23,691 nucleotides of DNA, taken from NCBI RefSeq assembly GCF_937875265.1, contig NZ_CALLXM010000251.1, forward strand, positions 1 to 23,691. Direction: 5' to 3'. The notes beneath the pieces are model-generated. The model worked only from the letters and a program-made list of their open reading frames with translations. It was not told where the DNA came from and ran no database searches. A program made the position numbers and the translations under genes. The stretch is from an uncultured Acetobacter sp. (GTDB lineage Bacteria > Pseudomonadota > Alphaproteobacteria > Acetobacterales > Acetobacteraceae). Of this stretch, positions 21,993-23,691 are shown in pieces; positions within the stretch are counted from its first letter, which is position 1, and each line of letters opens with the position of its first letter.

Positions 21993-23332
21993 GTGGTCCC
22001 GGCAAGATGGGAGGGCACACTTTCACCCTGCCACAGGGCTTCAGGGAACTGGCGGGGGCGGATGATGTGCCATGTCCCGTTGTCCACCAGCACTTCCGCC
22101 GCCAGCGGACGGCTGTTGTAAGTGGAACTCATCACCGCCCCATAGGCCCCGGTGTCCAGAATGGCGACGCGTGCCCCGCGCGGCATGGGCGGAAGCTGGC
22201 GGTCCCGGGCAAAACTATCACCGCTTTCGCATACCGGGCCGACCACATGGGCCGGGGTGGCAGGCAGAATAGCGTCATGCGGGCTGAGCGGGACAATACC
22301 ATGCCAGGCATCATACATGCTGGGGCGCAGCAGGTCATTCATTGCGGCATCCAGCACAAGGAACGGGGCGTCATTCCCACGCGCCTTGTTCAGAATAACC
22401 GTGCTGAGCAGCAGGCCGGAGGGGCCAACGGGCCAGCGGCCCGGCTCAATGGCCAGACGCACATCCAGTCCACCGAGTTCAGCTTTAATGGCTCCGGCCA
22501 GTGCTTCGGGCTGGCCTTCCGGCTCATTGCGATAGGAAATGCCAAGACCGCCACCGCAATCGACCACCTCAACCGTCTGCCCCGCAGCGCGCACGGTGCG
22601 CACGAGGTCAGCAATACGGGCATATGCAGCGCGATACGGAGTGACGGACAGGATCTGGCTGCCGATATGGGTGGAAAACCCAACCGCCCGGATGCCCGGC
22701 AGGCTGGCGGCGCGGACATAGAGTGCTGCGGCATCATCATACGGAATGCCGAATTTATTGGCGGCCAGCCCGGTGGTGATTTTGGCGTGGGTTTTGGCAT
22801 CGACATCCGGGTTCACGCGCAGGGTGATGGTGGCGTTTTTACCCAGCTTGCTGGCAATGCCGGAAATAATATCCAGCTCTTCGGCGCTTTCCACATTAAT
22901 CTGCCCAATGCCCAGACCAATGGCATGCTCAAGCTCAGCATCGCTTTTGCCCACACCGGAAAACACAATGTGCCGGGGCAGGATGCCTGCCTTGAGAGCA
23001 CGCGCCAGCTCTCCCCCGCTGACAATATCTGCGCCAAAGCCTTCCTCGCGCAGCAGGGAAAGCACGGCCAGATGATCATTCGCTTTAACGGCGTAATGGA
23101 TGGAGGCATTCAGCCCTGCATCCTGCATGGCCTGACGCATACGAAGCATACGGGCGCGCAGCGTGCCACCCCCCATCACCCAGCAGGGTGTGCCCACGTC
23201 ATCTGCAATGGCGTTCAGCGCGACGCCTTCCAGCATCAGGCCGCAGAGCGGATCCATCTCCAGATACGGGCGGCTGGCCAGCAGCTCCGCTACGGAGGGG
23301 TCCGGGTCATGAAACGTCACATCATCGGCCAT
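21989..23332 (-). CDS. lysA: Diaminopimelate decarboxylase
   Basis: Last step of lysine synthesis: decarboxylates meso-diaminopimelate, PLP-dependent. Seen in the 447-residue form: the PLP lysine in HYAVKAND (Lys83), GADIVSGGEL, FSGVGKSDAEL, GFSTHIGSQI, DCGGGLGISY, IEPGR (about 295-299), CESGD with the catalytic cysteine (Cys368), and the C-terminal DTGAYGAVMSSTYNSRP. The ATG at 23332 was preferred over TTG 23374, because the longer form would run through a terminator-like hairpin at 23362-23406. The stop overlaps the next gene by four bases. It is preceded by lptM and argH, the usual alphaproteobacterial order. Confidence 0.95.
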   Translation of the reverse strand: MADDVTFHDPDPSVAELLASRPYLEMDPLCGLMLEGVALNAIADDVGTPCWVMGGGTLRARMLRMRQAMQDAGLNASIHYAVKANDHLAVLSLLREEGFGADIVSGGELARALKAGILPRHIVFSGVGKSDAELEHAIGLGIGQINVESAEELDIISGIASKLGKNATITLRVNPDVDAKTHAKITTGLAANKFGIPYDDAAALYVRAASLPGIRAVGFSTHIGSQILSVTPYRAAYARIADLVRTVRAAGQTVEVVDCGGGLGISYRNEPEGQPEALAGAIKAELGGLDVRLAIEPGRWPVGPSGLLLSTVILNKARGNDAPFLVLDAAMNDLLRPSMYDAWHGIVPLSPHDAILPATPAHVVGPVCESGDSFARDRQLPPMPRGARVAILDTGAYGAVMSSTYNSRPLAAEVLVDNGTWHIIRPRQFPEALWQGESVPSHLAGTT

Positions 23333-23350
23333 GGGGCGCTTAAAGCCTTG

Positions 23351-23406
23351 AAAAGAAAAATGCTCCGGCAACAACAGGGCAGGGCGGCGTCTGCCTGATC
23401 CGGAGC
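23351..23406 (-). terminator. Terminator-like hairpin in the leader of lysA
   Basis: On the minus strand GCTCCGG (23406-23400) pairs with CCGGAGC (23368-23362). A nested stem (CAGGCAG with CTGCCCTG, one bulge) fills the loop, and ATTTTTCTTTTC follows directly. This is the layout of an intrinsic terminator, only about 20 bases before the lysA ATG. It may end argH-lptM transcripts or attenuate lysA. Confidence 0.6.
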
Positions 23407-23418
23407 GTGTCTGTCTCT

Positions 23419-23447
23419 GTTATACCGCCAGCCTGACAGATTGCCAG
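23419..23447 (-). promoter_or_regulatory. Possible lysA promoter
   Basis: On the minus strand CTGGCA (23447-23442; 4/6 to the -35 consensus) and TATAAC (23424-23419; 5/6 to the -10) are 17 bases apart. The start would be near 23412, just before the hairpin in the lysA leader. Such matches arise by chance, so this is tentative. Confidence 0.35.
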
Positions 23448-23449
23448 CC

Positions 23450-23593
23450 TCAGTCCGGTGCCGGATAGGTCTGCGGATAAGTGATTTTATCCTGCGGCCC
23501 CGGTGCGTGAGGGGAGCCCTTCTTGCCGCAGCCGCTCAGCGGCAGGGCCAGCACAACCAGCGCCAGAAAACTGACAATCAGACGGACTTTCAT
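23450..23593 (-). CDS. lptM: LptM-like small lipoprotein
   Basis: 47 residues: MKVRLIVSFLALVVLALPLS, then the lipobox LSGC with Cys22 as the lipidated residue, followed by GKKGSPHAPGPQ, the conserved start of the LptM/YifL family. In E. coli LptM helps the outer-membrane LPS translocon LptD mature. The gene is almost always beside lysA in proteobacteria, as here. The ATG at 23593 overlaps the argH stop in ATGA, and GGAAG lies about 6 bases before it. The tail is rich in Tyr, Pro and Gln. Confidence 0.9.
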   Translation of the reverse strand: MKVRLIVSFLALVVLALPLSGCGKKGSPHAPGPQDKITYPQTYPAPD

Positions 23594-23691
23594 GCAGGGC
23601 TTCCTTTGTTTTCAGCGCCCGGTTCAGCAGCCAGTGCGGCCAGCCATCTGCGGGCTTCACGCTGCACGTTGCTGCCAGCGGTGCCGCCCTC
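23590..23691 (-). CDS. argH: Argininosuccinate lyase, C-terminal end only (cut by window edge)
   Basis: Only the last 33 residues are in the window, starting EGGTAGSNVQREARRWLAAL. The GGT(A/S)xxxV pattern followed by a basic helix is the usual C-terminus of ArgH, and argH-lptM-lysA is the normal order in alphaproteobacteria. The last step of arginine synthesis, the split of argininosuccinate, is known for the family. The stop overlaps the lptM start by four bases. The call leans on context because so little is visible. Confidence 0.78.
   Translation of the reverse strand, partial: EGGTAGSNVQREARRWLAALAAEPGAENKGSPA

Noticed and set aside
23333..23374. TTG 23374 as the lysA start
   Set aside because: The extra 14 codons run through the terminator-like hairpin and T-tract, and lack conservation signs. 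ATG 23332 gives a normal-length enzyme.
21845..23398. Long plus-strand open frame (517 codons) opposite lysA
   Set aside because: It lies wholly antisense to a clearly recognisable diaminopimelate decarboxylase. Its translation has no family pattern, and long antisense frames are expected in GC-rich codon usage.
1..23691. CRISPR arrays, insertion sequences, prophage genes or riboswitches
   Set aside because: No regular spaced repeats, transposase or integrase motifs, or recognisable riboswitch cores were seen on either strand.

Overview
The window is a gene-dense, GC-rich alphaproteobacterial chromosome segment. The protein sequences and layout (tsaD divergent from hemCD, secB beside a Tim44-like gene, petBC, argH-lptM-lysA-TIGR02302) fit an acetic acid bacterium (Acetobacteraceae, probably Acetobacter or a close relative). 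The genus is inferred from overall look, not from a search. Almost everything is housekeeping or respiratory. I see no transposase, integrase, phage gene or CRISPR array, and no gene-free stretch over 300 bases (the longest is about 250 bases, 14189-14442).

Left part (1-4826): a partial tsaD (minus) is divergent from hemC-hemD (plus; two tetrapyrrole steps). hemD ends in a bidirectional terminator facing secB (minus). Upstream of secB lies a histidine-phosphatase gene (minus), and divergent from that a Tim44-like membrane protein gene (plus).

Middle-left (4823-9127): the Tim44-like gene overlaps an orphan beta-class DNA methyltransferase by four bases. Next comes a triheme cytochrome c peroxidase of the YhjA/quinol-peroxidase type with a perfect FNR box upstream and a strong terminator downstream. 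An Smr-domain gene follows and overlaps, tail to tail, a gene for a Tat-exported Bug/TctC-like solute-binding protein.

Centre (9255-14528): hemF (minus) is divergent from petB-petC-mtnP (plus, overlapping genes), followed by a short-chain dehydrogenase. The Rieske gene petA, normally first in this operon, is absent. A tRNA-Tyr(GTA) with encoded CCA and its own promoter lies on the minus strand.

Right part (14695-23691): panB (plus); a XenA/YqjM-like ene-reductase (minus) divergent from an ArsR-type regulator, with a perfect 9-bp inverted repeat between them over the regulator's -10 box; then a long minus-strand series argH (partial)-lptM-lysA-TIGR02302-galE-serine protease, with four-base overlaps at two junctions, an overlap at galE/protease, and a terminator-like hairpin just before lysA.

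The best-supported regulatory signals are the FNR box before the peroxidase and the ArsR operator before the ene-reductase. Together with hemC, hemD, hemF and petBC they give the window a haem, respiration and redox-stress flavour. No clearly new multi-gene defence or mobile system is visible. The orphan methyltransferase inside the secB/Tim44/Smr neighbourhood and the Rieske-less petBC are the most unusual arrangements.
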